From 62-47 sp051954235 (GTDB taxonomy: Bacteria > Pseudomonadota > Alphaproteobacteria > Rhizobiales > Xanthobacteraceae), in assembly GCA_051954235.1 (NCBI GenBank), contig JBQCHY010000080.1, positions 8,800 through 72,799 on the forward strand: 64,000 bases of DNA, read 5' to 3'. Both the position numbers and the translations under genes were made by a program. Positions 1 through 8,438 of the stretch are shown here, in pieces; position 1 is the first letter of the stretch, and every line of letters starts with the position of its first letter. The notes beneath the pieces are model-generated. The model worked only from the letters and a program-made list of their open reading frames with translations. It made no database searches and had not been told where the DNA came from.

Positions 1-1350
1 AACGCCAAGGCCGCGCAGCCGGCATGGGCCGCGACCAACCCGCAGCGCCGCGCCCGCGTCCTGATGAAGTTCCTTGAGCTTGTCGCCCGCGACAACGACA
101 CCATGGCCGAACTCTTGGCGCGCGAGCACGGCAAGACCATTCCGGACGCCAAGGGCGACATCCTGCGCGGCGTCGAAGTCGTCGAGTTCGTGCTCGGCGT
201 GCCGCACCTGATGAAGGGCGAATACACCGAGGGCGCAGGCCCCGGCATCGACATCTATTCGATGCGCCAGCCGCTCGGTGTCGTCGCTGGCATCACCCCG
301 TTCAACTTCCCGGCAATGATCCCGATGTGGCAATTCGCCCCGGCGATCGCCGCCGGCAACGCCTTCATCCTCAAGCCGTCGGAGCGCGATCCCGGCGTGC
401 CGATGCGTCTTGCCGAACTGATGCTGGAAGCCGGCCTGCCGGCAGGCATCCTCAATGTCGTCAACGGCGACAAGGAAGCCGTCGACGCCATTCTCGACGA
501 TCCGGATATCTCGGCGGTCGGCTTTGTCGGCTCGTCATCGATCGCGCAGTACATCTATGAGCGTGCGGCGCAGACCGGCAAGCGCGCGCAGTGCTTCGGC
601 GGCGCCAAGAACCACATGATCGTAATGCCCGACGCCGACATGGATCAGGCCGTCGATGCGCTGGTCGGCTCCGGCTACGGTGCGGCGGGCGAGCGCTGCA
701 TGGCGGTGTCGGTTGCGGTGCCGGTCGGCAAGACCACCGGCGATCGCCTGATGGAAAAGCTGATCCCGCGCGTCGAGAGCCTGAAGATCGGTCCCTCGAT
801 CGATCCGAGCGCCGATTTCGGCCCGCTGGTCACCAAGGCGGCGCTGGAGCGCGTCCGCAACTACGTCGATATCGGCGTCAAGGAAGGCGCGACGTTGGCG
901 GTCGATGGCCGTGGCTTCAAGATGCAGGGCTACGAGAACGGCTTCTATCTGGGCGGCTGTCTGTTCGACAACGTCACCAAGGACATGCGGATCTACAAGG
1001 AAGAGATCTTCGGCCCGGTGCTGTCGGTGGTGCGCGCGCACGACTTCGACGAGGCACTGCGCTTGCCGTCCGAGCATGAATACGGCAACGGTGTCGCGAT
1101 CTTCACCCGCGACGGCGACTCGGCCCGTGAATTCGCGGCCCGCGTCAACGTCGGCATGGTCGGCATCAACGTGCCGATCCCGGTGCCGGTGGCGTATTTC
1201 TCGTTCGGCGGCTGGAAGCGTTCGGGCTTCGGCGACCTCAACCAGTACGGCGCGGACTCGATCCGCTTCTACACCAAGACCAAGACGGTGACCGCGCGTT
1301 GGCCGTCCGGCGTCAAGGAAGGCGCCGACTTCGCGATGCCGACCAGCTAA
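1..1350 (+). CDS. mmsA: Methylmalonate-semialdehyde dehydrogenase (CoA-acylating), 5' end outside window
   Basis: The frame is open from base 1, so the start lies outside the window; about 449 codons remain of a family usually near 500. The enzyme oxidises methylmalonate or malonate semialdehyde to propionyl- or acetyl-CoA with NAD+, the last step of valine breakdown in the cytosol. Visible marks of the aldehyde dehydrogenase fold are ITPFNFPAMIPMW early on, the catalytic Cys in GERCMAVS (codon 697-699), EEIFGPVL and a C-terminal FGGWKRSGFGD. The next genes complete valine catabolism, which supports this subclass over a generic aldehyde dehydrogenase. Confidence 0.93.
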   Translation, partial: NAKAAQPAWAATNPQRRARVLMKFLELVARDNDTMAELLAREHGKTIPDAKGDILRGVEVVEFVLGVPHLMKGEYTEGAGPGIDIYSMRQPLGVVAGITPFNFPAMIPMWQFAPAIAAGNAFILKPSERDPGVPMRLAELMLEAGLPAGILNVVNGDKEAVDAILDDPDISAVGFVGSSSIAQYIYERAAQTGKRAQCFGGAKNHMIVMPDADMDQAVDALVGSGYGAAGERCMAVSVAVPVGKTTGDRLMEKLIPRVESLKIGPSIDPSADFGPLVTKAALERVRNYVDIGVKEGATLAVDGRGFKMQGYENGFYLGGCLFDNVTKDMRIYKEEIFGPVLSVVRAHDFDEALRLPSEHEYGNGVAIFTRDGDSAREFAARVNVGMVGINVPIPVPVAYFSFGGWKRSGFGDLNQYGADSIRFYTKTKTVTARWPSGVKEGADFAMPTS

Positions 1351-1517
1351 GCTATCGCTTGGCAAATCCCGCTCCCGGAGATATCCGGGGGCGGATGCCG
1401 CACGTAGCCGTGCGATCGTCCAGAGTTGTCTTTGGTCGTGCAGCGGGTAGTCGCGGTCTGAATCCCTGTTTCAACCCCGTTGGCACAGGGCAGGGTCATC
1501 GAACACAGCGGGGTGAT

Positions 1518-2663
1518 ATGCAATTCGCGCTCAATGAAGATCAGATTGCGGTTCGCGACATGGCGCGGGATTTCGCGGCCGAGAAGATCGCGCCGTTCGC
1601 GCTGAAGTGGGACGAGGAGAAGCATTTTCCCGTCGACGTGATGCGGGAGGCGGCGAGCCTCGGCATCGGCGGCATTTACATCAAGGATGATGTCGGCGGT
1701 TCGGCGCTGACGCGCTTCGATGCCGCACTGATCTTCGAGGCGCTGGCGCAGGGTTGCCCCACGGTGTCGTCGTTCATTTCAATCCACAACATGGCGTCGT
1801 GGATGATCGATGCCTACGGTTCGAACGAGCAGCGCCACAAGTGGCTACCCAAGCTCGGCACGATGGAGTTGCTGGCGAGCTATTGCCTCACTGAGCCGGG
1901 CGCGGGCTCCGACGCGGCTGCGTTGCGGACACGCGCGACGCGCGACGGTGACCACTACGTTCTCAACGGCCAGAAGCAGTTCATCTCCGGCGCGGGCAGC
2001 ACCGATCTGCTCGTTAGCATGGTGCGCACAGGGGACAACGGCCCCGGCGGCATCTCGACGCTGGTGATCGACAGCAAGACGCCGGGCGTCTCGTTCGGCG
2101 CCAACGAGCGCAAGATGGGTTGGAACGCGCAGCCGACCCGCGCGGTGATTTTCGAGAACGCGCGCGTGCCGGTCGCCAATCGCCTCGGTGACGAAGGCAT
2201 CGGCTTCAAGATCGCGATGGCCGGGCTCGACGGCGGCCGGCTGAACATCGCCGCCTGTTCGCTCGGCGGCGCGCAAAGCGCGCTCGACAAGACGCTGAGC
2301 TACATGAAGGAGCGCAAGGCGTTCAACAAGCGGCTCGACGAATTCCAGGCGCTGCAATTCCGCGTCGCCGACATGGCGACCGAACTGGAAGCGGCGCGCA
2401 CCTTCTTATGGCGCGCGGCGGTGGCGCTCGATAACAAGGATTCCGACGCCTCGATGCTGTGTGCGATGGCGAAGCGCTTCGGCACCGATGTCGGCTTTGC
2501 GGTCGCCAATCAGGCGCTGCAACTGCACGGCGGCTATGGCTATCTCGCCGAATACGGCATCGAGAAGATCGTGCGCGACCTGCGCGTTCACCAGATTCTC
2601 GAAGGCACCAACGAAATCATGCGGCTGATCGTGTCGCGCAAGCTGATAGAGGGCGCGCGATGA
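1518..2663 (+). CDS. Acyl-CoA dehydrogenase, probably isobutyryl-CoA dehydrogenase
   Basis: A 381-residue FAD-dependent acyl-CoA dehydrogenase, normal length for the short/branched-chain class. Motifs are YCLTEPGAGSDAAAL (FAD/substrate loop), a mid-region GGRLNIAACSLGGAQ, QLHGGYGYLAEYG, and the C-terminal LEGTNEIMR carrying the probable catalytic Glu. The frame is open further upstream, but ATG 1518 is chosen because FALNEDQIAVRDMARDF is the usual family N-terminus. Its stop overlaps the next start (ATGA), so the two are translationally coupled. The context between mmsA and the hydrolase indicates isobutyryl-CoA to methacrylyl-CoA; the exact acyl specificity is inferred from context. Confidence 0.88.
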   Translation: MQFALNEDQIAVRDMARDFAAEKIAPFALKWDEEKHFPVDVMREAASLGIGGIYIKDDVGGSALTRFDAALIFEALAQGCPTVSSFISIHNMASWMIDAYGSNEQRHKWLPKLGTMELLASYCLTEPGAGSDAAALRTRATRDGDHYVLNGQKQFISGAGSTDLLVSMVRTGDNGPGGISTLVIDSKTPGVSFGANERKMGWNAQPTRAVIFENARVPVANRLGDEGIGFKIAMAGLDGGRLNIAACSLGGAQSALDKTLSYMKERKAFNKRLDEFQALQFRVADMATELEAARTFLWRAAVALDNKDSDASMLCAMAKRFGTDVGFAVANQALQLHGGYGYLAEYGIEKIVRDLRVHQILEGTNEIMRLIVSRKLIEGAR

Positions 2664-3733
2664 GTGCGGACGCAACCGAGGGCGACCTGATCGCCCGCCG
2701 CGAAGGCGCGGTCGGCGTGATCCGTCTCAACCGTCCGAAGGCCATCAACGCGCTGACCTTGGAAATGACGCGTGATATGGACCGCGCGCTCGATACGTTT
2801 CAGGCCGATCCCGCCGTCGCGCTGATCGTGCTGGAAGGCGCGGGCGAGCGCGGGCTGTGCGCCGGCGGCGACATTCGTGGACTTTACGATAGCGCGCGGG
2901 AGAAGGGCGATCTCGGGCCGGTGTTCTGGCGCGAGGAATACATCCTGGACGACCGCATCGCGCGCTTCCCGAAGCCCTATGTCGCCTACATGGATGGGCT
3001 GGTGATGGGCGGCGGCACCGGGCTTGCGGCGCATGGCAGCCATCGCGTCGTCAACGACAAAACCAAGGTCGGAATGCCGGAAGTCGGCATCGGCTTTTTC
3101 CCCGATGTCGGCGGCACCTGGCTGCTGTCGCGCGCGCCGGGTGAGATCGGCACGTACTTCGGCCTCACCGGGCAGACCATGACCGGGGCGGACGCGATTC
3201 ATGCCGGCTTCGCCGATTATTACGTGCCGTCCGCGAAGTGGCCGGAGTTGCGTGCGGCGCTGGCGGCGTTGCCGAAGGGCGCCGACGCCACACAAGTCGC
3301 GGATACCATTCGCGGCTTCACGGAAAAGCCGCAGCCGGGCATCGCCGAACAACATCGCGCGCGGATCGATGCGCTGTTCGGGCACGACAGCGTCGAGGCG
3401 ATCGTCGCCGGCTTGCGCGCCGATGCGTCCGACTTCGCGCTGGCGACATTGAAGGCGCTCGGCGACAAGTCGCCCACCAGCATGAAGGTGACGCTGAAGC
3501 TGCTGCGCGCGGCGCGTGCCTCCAAATCGTTGCAGGAATGCCTTGCGCGCGAATATCGCGCCGCGTTGCAGGTGTTCGACAGCGCCGAGTTCATCGAGGG
3601 CGTGCGCGCCGCGATCATCGACAAGGACCGCCAGCCGAAATGGCAGCCCTCCCGGATCGAGGACGTGACGCCGGAGATCGTCGACCGCTACTTCGCGCCG
3701 CGCCCCGGCGATCGACTGGTTTTTCCGAAATGA
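2660..3733 (+). CDS. 3-hydroxyisobutyryl-CoA hydrolase (enoyl-CoA hydratase/isomerase superfamily)
   Basis: A 357-residue crotonase-superfamily protein. It should hydrolyse 3-hydroxyisobutyryl-CoA to the free acid in valine catabolism. The crotonase oxyanion-hole segments are present (CAGGDIRGLY and DGLVMGGGTGLAAHG). The hydrolase subfamily is marked by MPEVGIGFFPDVGG, whose Glu and Asp match the catalytic pair known for HIBCH. Length near 350 (hydratases are about 260) also points to HIBCH. The start ATG 2660 overlaps the stop of the dehydrogenase by four bases. The single-step enoyl hydratase of this pathway is not in this cluster. Confidence 0.9.
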   Translation: MSADATEGDLIARREGAVGVIRLNRPKAINALTLEMTRDMDRALDTFQADPAVALIVLEGAGERGLCAGGDIRGLYDSAREKGDLGPVFWREEYILDDRIARFPKPYVAYMDGLVMGGGTGLAAHGSHRVVNDKTKVGMPEVGIGFFPDVGGTWLLSRAPGEIGTYFGLTGQTMTGADAIHAGFADYYVPSAKWPELRAALAALPKGADATQVADTIRGFTEKPQPGIAEQHRARIDALFGHDSVEAIVAGLRADASDFALATLKALGDKSPTSMKVTLKLLRAARASKSLQECLAREYRAALQVFDSAEFIEGVRAAIIDKDRQPKWQPSRIEDVTPEIVDRYFAPRPGDRLVFPK

Positions 3734-3748
3734 TGGAGTGAGAACCGC

Positions 3749-3866
3749 CATTGCGAGCACTCGGATCAACGCTTCGCGTTGTCCGTGCACAGGCTCCGCG
3801 AAGCAATCCGGAAGCGGCGTGGTAAAGGGCTGGATTGCTTCGTCGCTGCGCTCCTCGCAATGACGG
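3749..3866. repeat. Dispersed palindromic repeat, family R1
   Basis: An imperfect inverted repeat in the HIBCH-mmsB gap. It opens with CATTGCGAGCACTCGG, has GCGAAGCAATCC in the middle, then GGATTGCTTCGTCGCTGCG and CTCCTCGCAATGACGG on the other arm. Other copies are at 8313-8399 and 46441-46526, and a fragment is at 45287. The long arms could fold in RNA or DNA. No transposase is present; it resembles the short intergenic palindromes common in Bradyrhizobium-type genomes. Confidence 0.8.
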
Positions 3867-3933
3867 ATAAGATAAGCGATCGAAATCTTCTCCGTTCAGA
3901 TTTGGTTGGACGACAAGCAAAAGAGGAAACGTC

Positions 3934-4821
3934 ATGGCGAACATCGCATTCATTGGTCTCGGCAACATGGGCGGCCCGATGGCCGCGAACCTGGTGAAGG
4001 CCGGGCACAAGGTCGCCGGCTTCGATCTCGTCGACGCGTCGCGCGAGGCCGCGAAGGCCGCCGGTGCGTCGATCGCGGCCACCGCGGTCGACGCGGTGAA
4101 GGGCGCCGACGTGGTCGTCACCATGCTGCCGGCGGGCAAGCACGTTCTTTCCGTGTGGACCGAGATCCTGCCGTCGGTCGCCAAGGGCGCGCTGCTGATC
4201 GATTGCTCGACCATCGACGTCGAAAGCGCGGTCGCGGCCCATGGCCTTGCGGCGAAGGCCGGCGTCGCGTCGGTCGATGCGCCGGTGTCGGGCGGTGTCG
4301 GCGGCGCGCAGGGCGCGACGCTCACCTTCATGTGCGGTGGCGACGACACCGCGTTCGCGGCGGCCAAGCCGATCCTCGAGAAGATGGGCAAGAAGATCGT
4401 CCATTGCGGCAAGGTCGGCGCGGGGCAGGCAGCGAAAATCTGCAACAACATGATCCTCGGTATTTCGATGATCGGCGTCTGTGAAGCGTTCACGCTTGCC
4501 GAAAAGCTCGGCCTGTCGCATCAGGCGCTGTTCGATGTGTCGTCGACCTCGTCGGGCCAGTGCTGGTCGCTGACGACCTATTGTCCGGTGCCGGGTCCGG
4601 TGCCGACCTCGCCGGCCAATAACGACTACAAGCCCGGCTTCGCCGCCGCGCTGATGCTGAAGGACTTGAAGCTGTCGCAAGCGGCCTCCAAGGCCGCCGG
4701 TGCCGCGACGCCGCTCGGCGCTCATGCGGAAGAGATTTACGCGGCGTTCGAGAAGGCTGGCCACGGCGGCGTGGATTTCTCCGGCATCATCCATCATTTG
4801 CGCGAAATCGCTGGAAAATAG
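3934..4821 (+). CDS. mmsB: 3-hydroxyisobutyrate dehydrogenase
   Basis: A 295-residue NAD(P)-dependent beta-hydroxyacid dehydrogenase that oxidises 3-hydroxyisobutyrate to methylmalonate semialdehyde, feeding MmsA. The N-terminal Rossmann motif is GLGNMGGPMAANLVK. The substrate loop is DAPVSGGVGGAQGATL, and the catalytic Lys lies in GAGQAAKICNNMILG. A ribosome binding site (AGAGGAAA) precedes ATG 3934. The gene follows the HIBCH gene after repeat R1, and all four genes run the same way, so this is one catabolic cluster, possibly with R1 modulating the last cistron. Confidence 0.94.
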   Translation: MANIAFIGLGNMGGPMAANLVKAGHKVAGFDLVDASREAAKAAGASIAATAVDAVKGADVVVTMLPAGKHVLSVWTEILPSVAKGALLIDCSTIDVESAVAAHGLAAKAGVASVDAPVSGGVGGAQGATLTFMCGGDDTAFAAAKPILEKMGKKIVHCGKVGAGQAAKICNNMILGISMIGVCEAFTLAEKLGLSHQALFDVSSTSSGQCWSLTTYCPVPGPVPTSPANNDYKPGFAAALMLKDLKLSQAASKAAGAATPLGAHAEEIYAAFEKAGHGGVDFSGIIHHLREIAGK

Positions 4822-4828
4822 CCGCCAC

Positions 4829-4925
4829 AGCGTTTTCGAGCGAAGTGGATACCGGTTCGGGTGAAGAAAACGCGTCAAAACAACAATCCGGAGGCCCGTT
4901 CCGATTCCATCGGAACGGAAATGGC
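4829..4925. repeat. Dispersed intergenic repeat, family R5, with 10-bp hairpin
   Basis: Sequence directly after mmsB begins CAGCGTTTTCGAGCGAAG, continues GTGGATACCGGTTCGG and AAGAAAACGCGTCAAAACA, and ends in a perfect hairpin. The hairpin has arms 4896-4905 and 4909-4918 (CCGTTCCGAT / ATCGGAACGG) and loop TCC. Its GTGGATACCGGTT core resembles the GTGGAAGCCGGTT core of R4. I recognise it as a type of repeat common in Bradyrhizobium-group intergenic DNA. There is no T-tract, so a classical terminator is not supported. Confidence 0.65.
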
Positions 4926-5035
4926 TCCGGAGCTGCTCGGCGGGCCGGCTCGATCTAACGCAAAAGGCGGATTGCCCTGCCACGTTGCGCGGTGACATCC
5001 TGTCCCCGAATACAGCCATGATCGAGGTTGCGACG

Positions 5036-6766
5036 ATGACGACATTCCAACAGGCCCGCCAGTTCCTTCTCGACCGCCGCACCGACTATGCCGGCGCGGT
5101 GGCCGGCTTCAAATGGCCCGACCAGACCGAATTCAATTGGGCGCTCGATTGGTTCGACGCGGATCTGGCGCGCAATCCGCAGAGCAAGGATCGCCCGGCG
5201 CTGTGGATCGTCGAGGCCGCGACCAACACCGAAACAAAACTTACCTTCGCCGAACTCTCGCAACGCTCCAATCGCGTGGCGAATTTCTTGCGCGCGCAAG
5301 GCTTGAATCGCGGCGATCACCTGTTGCTGCTGCTCGGCAATGTGGTGCCGCTGTGGGAGACGATGCTCGCCTGCATCAAGCTCGGCGTCGTCATCATTCC
5401 CGCCACCACGCTGCTCACGCCGGACGAGTTGCAGGACCGGCTCGACCGCGGCCGCGCCAAGGCGGTGGTTGCCGCGCAGGATCAGGTGGCGAAATTCGCT
5501 TCGCTCAAGAGCGGCGATCTCAAGCGTATCGTCGTCGGACCAGCGAGCGATGGCTGGCTGTCGTTCGATAAAGCGTCAGAGTTCTCCGATGCCTTCACGC
5601 CGGATGGCGTGACGCGCGCCGACGATCCGATGCTGCTGTATTTCACCTCCGGCACCACGGCGAAGCCGAAGCTGGTGCGTCACAGCCAGCGCAGCTATCC
5701 GGTCGGGCATCTGTCGACCATGTACTGGATCGGCCTCAAGCCCGGCGACATCCATCTGAACATTTCCTCGCCCGGCTGGGCCAAGCATGCCTGGAGCTGC
5801 TTCTTCGCGCCATGGAACGCGGGTGCTGCGGTATTCGTGGTCAATCAGCCACGCTTCGATGCCAAGAACCTGCTCGCCACCATCGGCCGCTGCGGCGTCA
5901 CCACGCTGTGCGCGCCGCCGACGGTATGGCGCATGTTCATTCAGGAGAAGCTGTCGGACTTCAAGGTCTCCCTACGCGAAGTCTGCGGTGCCGGCGAGCC
6001 GCTCAATCCGGAGATCATCGATCAGGTGAAGGGCGCATGGGGCCTCACCATTCGCGACGGCTACGGCCAGACCGAGACGACCGCGATGGTCGGCAATTCG
6101 CCGGAGCAGCCGTTGAAAATCGGCTCGATGGGGCGGCCGATGCCGGGTTATCACATCCGCGTCGTCGATGCGGACGGCAACCCGGCCTCGGAAGGCGAGG
6201 TGGCGCTGGTGCTCGGCGATCAGCGCCCGGCAGGTCTCATGCAGGGTTACCAGACCGACGACGGCAAGCTGGCCGGTGCGGAGGGCGAGGTCTATCGCAG
6301 CGGCGATGTCGTGTTCGTCGATGACGATGGCTATCTCACCTTCGTCGGCCGCGCCGACGACGTGTTCAAGTCGTCCGACTATCGCATCAGCCCGTTCGAA
6401 CTGGAGAGCGTGCTGCTGGAGCACGATCTCGTCGCCGAAGCCGCGGTGATCCCGAGCCCCGATCCGATCCGGCTCGCCGTGCCCAAGGCTTACATTCTGC
6501 TGGTTGGTGACGCCGAGCGTTCCGCCGCAACGGCGCTGTCGATCTTCGGCTTCCTGCAAGAGCGGCTGGCGCCGTTCAAGCGCATCCGCCGCATCGAACT
6601 CGTGACTGAACTGCCGAAGACCATTTCCGGCAAGATTCGCCGCGTGCAGTTGCGCCGCCTCGAACACGACGGCGGCCGCGACGACAAGCTGCGCGGCGCG
6701 GAATTCCGCGAAGAGGAGTTCCCGGAACTGCAGGCGGCGCGGACGGCGGGAGCGTCTAAAAGCTGA
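5036..6766 (+). CDS. AMP-dependent acyl-CoA synthetase (acetyl/benzoate/medium-chain ligase type)
   Basis: A 576-residue member of the ANL adenylating superfamily, which forms an acyl-AMP then an acyl-CoA. Motifs in order: P-loop YFTSGTTAKPKLVRHS, HLNISSPGWAKHAW, AGEPLNPE, DGYGQTETT, GRADDVFKSSDYRISPFELE, and the C-terminal PKTISGKIRR with the adenylation Lys. The acetyl-CoA-synthetase-like form of A8 (SSDYRISPFELE) suggests a short/medium-chain or aromatic acid substrate, but this cannot be settled. Two in-frame ATGs (5018 and 5036) exist; GAGG at 5024 favours 5036. Downstream MaoC and SDR genes suggest a common acyl-CoA pathway. Confidence 0.85.
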   Translation: MTTFQQARQFLLDRRTDYAGAVAGFKWPDQTEFNWALDWFDADLARNPQSKDRPALWIVEAATNTETKLTFAELSQRSNRVANFLRAQGLNRGDHLLLLLGNVVPLWETMLACIKLGVVIIPATTLLTPDELQDRLDRGRAKAVVAAQDQVAKFASLKSGDLKRIVVGPASDGWLSFDKASEFSDAFTPDGVTRADDPMLLYFTSGTTAKPKLVRHSQRSYPVGHLSTMYWIGLKPGDIHLNISSPGWAKHAWSCFFAPWNAGAAVFVVNQPRFDAKNLLATIGRCGVTTLCAPPTVWRMFIQEKLSDFKVSLREVCGAGEPLNPEIIDQVKGAWGLTIRDGYGQTETTAMVGNSPEQPLKIGSMGRPMPGYHIRVVDADGNPASEGEVALVLGDQRPAGLMQGYQTDDGKLAGAEGEVYRSGDVVFVDDDGYLTFVGRADDVFKSSDYRISPFELESVLLEHDLVAEAAVIPSPDPIRLAVPKAYILLVGDAERSAATALSIFGFLQERLAPFKRIRRIELVTELPKTISGKIRRVQLRRLEHDGGRDDKLRGAEFREEEFPELQAARTAGASKS

Positions 6767-6877
6767 CGCCGGGAACAGGATCGGCGTTAAGATCAAGCGG
6801 AATTTTCCTTATAATTCGCTTGGCCGTTGAACCTTTCTGTGACAACTGCTGCCGTATCACATGCGCAGCAGGACCAG

Positions 6878-7342
6878 ATGAGCTTGACCATTACACGCGA
6901 CGCCTATTTCGCCTTTGTCGGCAAGGAAATCGGGATTTCCGCCTGGCATGCCGTCGATCAGGGCCGGATCGACGCTTTCGCCGACGTCACCGAGGACCAT
7001 CAATTCATCCACATCGATCCCGAACGGGCGGCGCGCGAAACGCCGTTCGGCGCGACCGTCGCGCACGGCTTCCTGACGATGTCGCTGCTCAGCGTGTTCT
7101 CTTATGAAGCGCTGCCGAAGATCGAAGGTGCGACCATGGGCGTCAACTACGGCTTCGACAAGCTGCGCTTCGTCTCGCCGGTGCGCGCCGGCTCGCGGGT
7201 GCGCGGGCGCTTTACGTTGACCGAGGCGAAGATGCGCTCGCCAAACGAATTGCTGTCGCGCACCAGCGTCAGCGTCGAGATCGATGGCGAGACCAAGCCG
7301 GCGCTGGCCGCCGACTGGCTCGGCCTTCTGTATTTTGCTTAA
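6878..7342 (+). CDS. MaoC-family (R)-specific enoyl-CoA hydratase
   Basis: A 154-residue single hot-dog-fold protein. The hydratase 2 signature is present: ADVTEDHQFIHIDPERA (catalytic Asp and His) followed by PFGATVAHGFLTMSLL. This family hydrates trans-2-enoyl-CoA to (R)-3-hydroxyacyl-CoA. A TTG at 6827 would add 17 residues, but ATG 6878 follows AGGA at 6870-6873 and gives the standard N-terminus. It ends 17 bases before the SDR gene, so the two are probably cotranscribed. Together they match the hydratase and dehydrogenase halves of peroxisomal MFE-2. Confidence 0.88.
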   Translation: MSLTITRDAYFAFVGKEIGISAWHAVDQGRIDAFADVTEDHQFIHIDPERAARETPFGATVAHGFLTMSLLSVFSYEALPKIEGATMGVNYGFDKLRFVSPVRAGSRVRGRFTLTEAKMRSPNELLSRTSVSVEIDGETKPALAADWLGLLYFA

Positions 7343-7359
7343 AACTGGGAACGACAAAC

Positions 7360-8283
7360 ATGACAATCAGATTTGATGGACGCGTCGCTATCGTCACCGG
7401 CGCGGGCAATGGTCTCGGACGCGCGCATGCGTTGGGGCTGGCGCGCTACGGCGCCAAGGTGGTCGTCAACGATTTTGGCGGCGCGCGCGACGGCACCGGC
7501 GGCTCGATGACCGCTGCCGAAGCCGTGGTGGAGGAAATCCGCAAGGCCGGTGGCGAAGCGATGGCCGACGGCGCCGACGTTTCCGATTTCGAGCAGGTCA
7601 CCGCGATGGTCGCGAAGGCGACCGAGAAGTGGGGCGCCGTCGACATCATGTGCGCCAATGCCGGCATCCTGCGCGACAAGTCGTTCGCCAAGATGGAAGT
7701 CGCGGACTTTGCCAAGGTGCTGAACGTGCACCTCACCGGTACGTTCTATTGCTGCAAGGCCGTGTGGGAAGGCATGCGTGCCCGTAACTACGGCCGCATC
7801 GTGCTCACCACGTCATCGTCCGGCCTTTACGGCAATTTCGGCCAGGCCAATTACGGTGCGGCGAAATCCGGCATGGTCGGGTTGATGAACGTGCTGGCTG
7901 AAGAGGGACGCAAGACCGACATCCGCGTCAACATCATCTCGCCCACCGCCGCCACGCGCATGACCGAAGAATTGATGCCGAAGCAGGCGCTCGACCTGAT
8001 GCGGCCGGAATCGATTACGCCCGCGGTGCTGTTCCTGCTCGGCGAGAACGCGCCGACGCGCACTATCATGGGCGCGGGTGCGGGCTCCTTCGCGGTGATC
8101 AAAATACTGGAATCCGAAGGCATCAACCTGCCGCGGAACGAATGGACGCCGGACGCCATCGCCGCGCACTTCAATGAAATCGCCGACATGTCGAAGGCGA
8201 AGGCGCTCGAAGGCGCGTTCCAGCAGACGCAGAAATATGTCGCACAGGCGGCGGCCGCCGCCGGAATCAAGCTGGAGAAGTAA
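7360..8283 (+). CDS. SDR-family (3R)-hydroxyacyl-CoA dehydrogenase-like protein
   Basis: A 307-residue short-chain dehydrogenase, longer than the usual 250. It has TGAGNGLGRAHALGLA (cofactor), NDFGGARDGTGG, the NAG-like ANAGILRDKSF, the catalytic Ser in TTSSSGLYG and YGAAKSG (Tyr and Lys). The NDFGG...DGTG region after the first helix and the extended C-terminus are typical of the dehydrogenase domain of multifunctional enzyme type 2. It probably oxidises (R)-3-hydroxyacyl-CoA. It sits 17 bases behind the MaoC hydratase. No thiolase or acyl-CoA dehydrogenase lies next to it. Confidence 0.87.
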   Translation: MTIRFDGRVAIVTGAGNGLGRAHALGLARYGAKVVVNDFGGARDGTGGSMTAAEAVVEEIRKAGGEAMADGADVSDFEQVTAMVAKATEKWGAVDIMCANAGILRDKSFAKMEVADFAKVLNVHLTGTFYCCKAVWEGMRARNYGRIVLTTSSSGLYGNFGQANYGAAKSGMVGLMNVLAEEGRKTDIRVNIISPTAATRMTEELMPKQALDLMRPESITPAVLFLLGENAPTRTIMGAGAGSFAVIKILESEGINLPRNEWTPDAIAAHFNEIADMSKAKALEGAFQQTQKYVAQAAAAAGIKLEK

Positions 8284-8312
8284 ACGGGGTGATTGAGTCT
8301 GCGCCAGAACTT

Positions 8313-8399
8313 CGTCATTGCGAGGAGCGAATGCGACGAAGCAATCCAGCCCTTGCTTTGTGGCTTTCTGGATTGCTTCGCTTGCGCTCGCAATGACGA
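8313..8399. repeat. Dispersed palindromic repeat, family R1
   Basis: A shorter R1 copy: the left arm reads CGTCATTGCGAGGAGCGA then GACGAAGCAATCCAG. The right arm is its near reverse complement, CTGGATTGCTTCGCTTGCG then CTCGCAATGACG. The arms can form a long hairpin with a small central loop. It lies between the SDR gene and the flavoprotein gene, 39 bases before the latter's start. Confidence 0.85.
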
Positions 8400-8438
8400 G
8401 AGGAGAGCGAGGCGAACGCCTGATTGGGATGAGTTGCC

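Noticed and set aside
535..1365. Long reverse-strand frame over mmsA
   Set aside because: High-GC shadow; it ends past the mmsA stop without ribosome binding site or recognisable motif.
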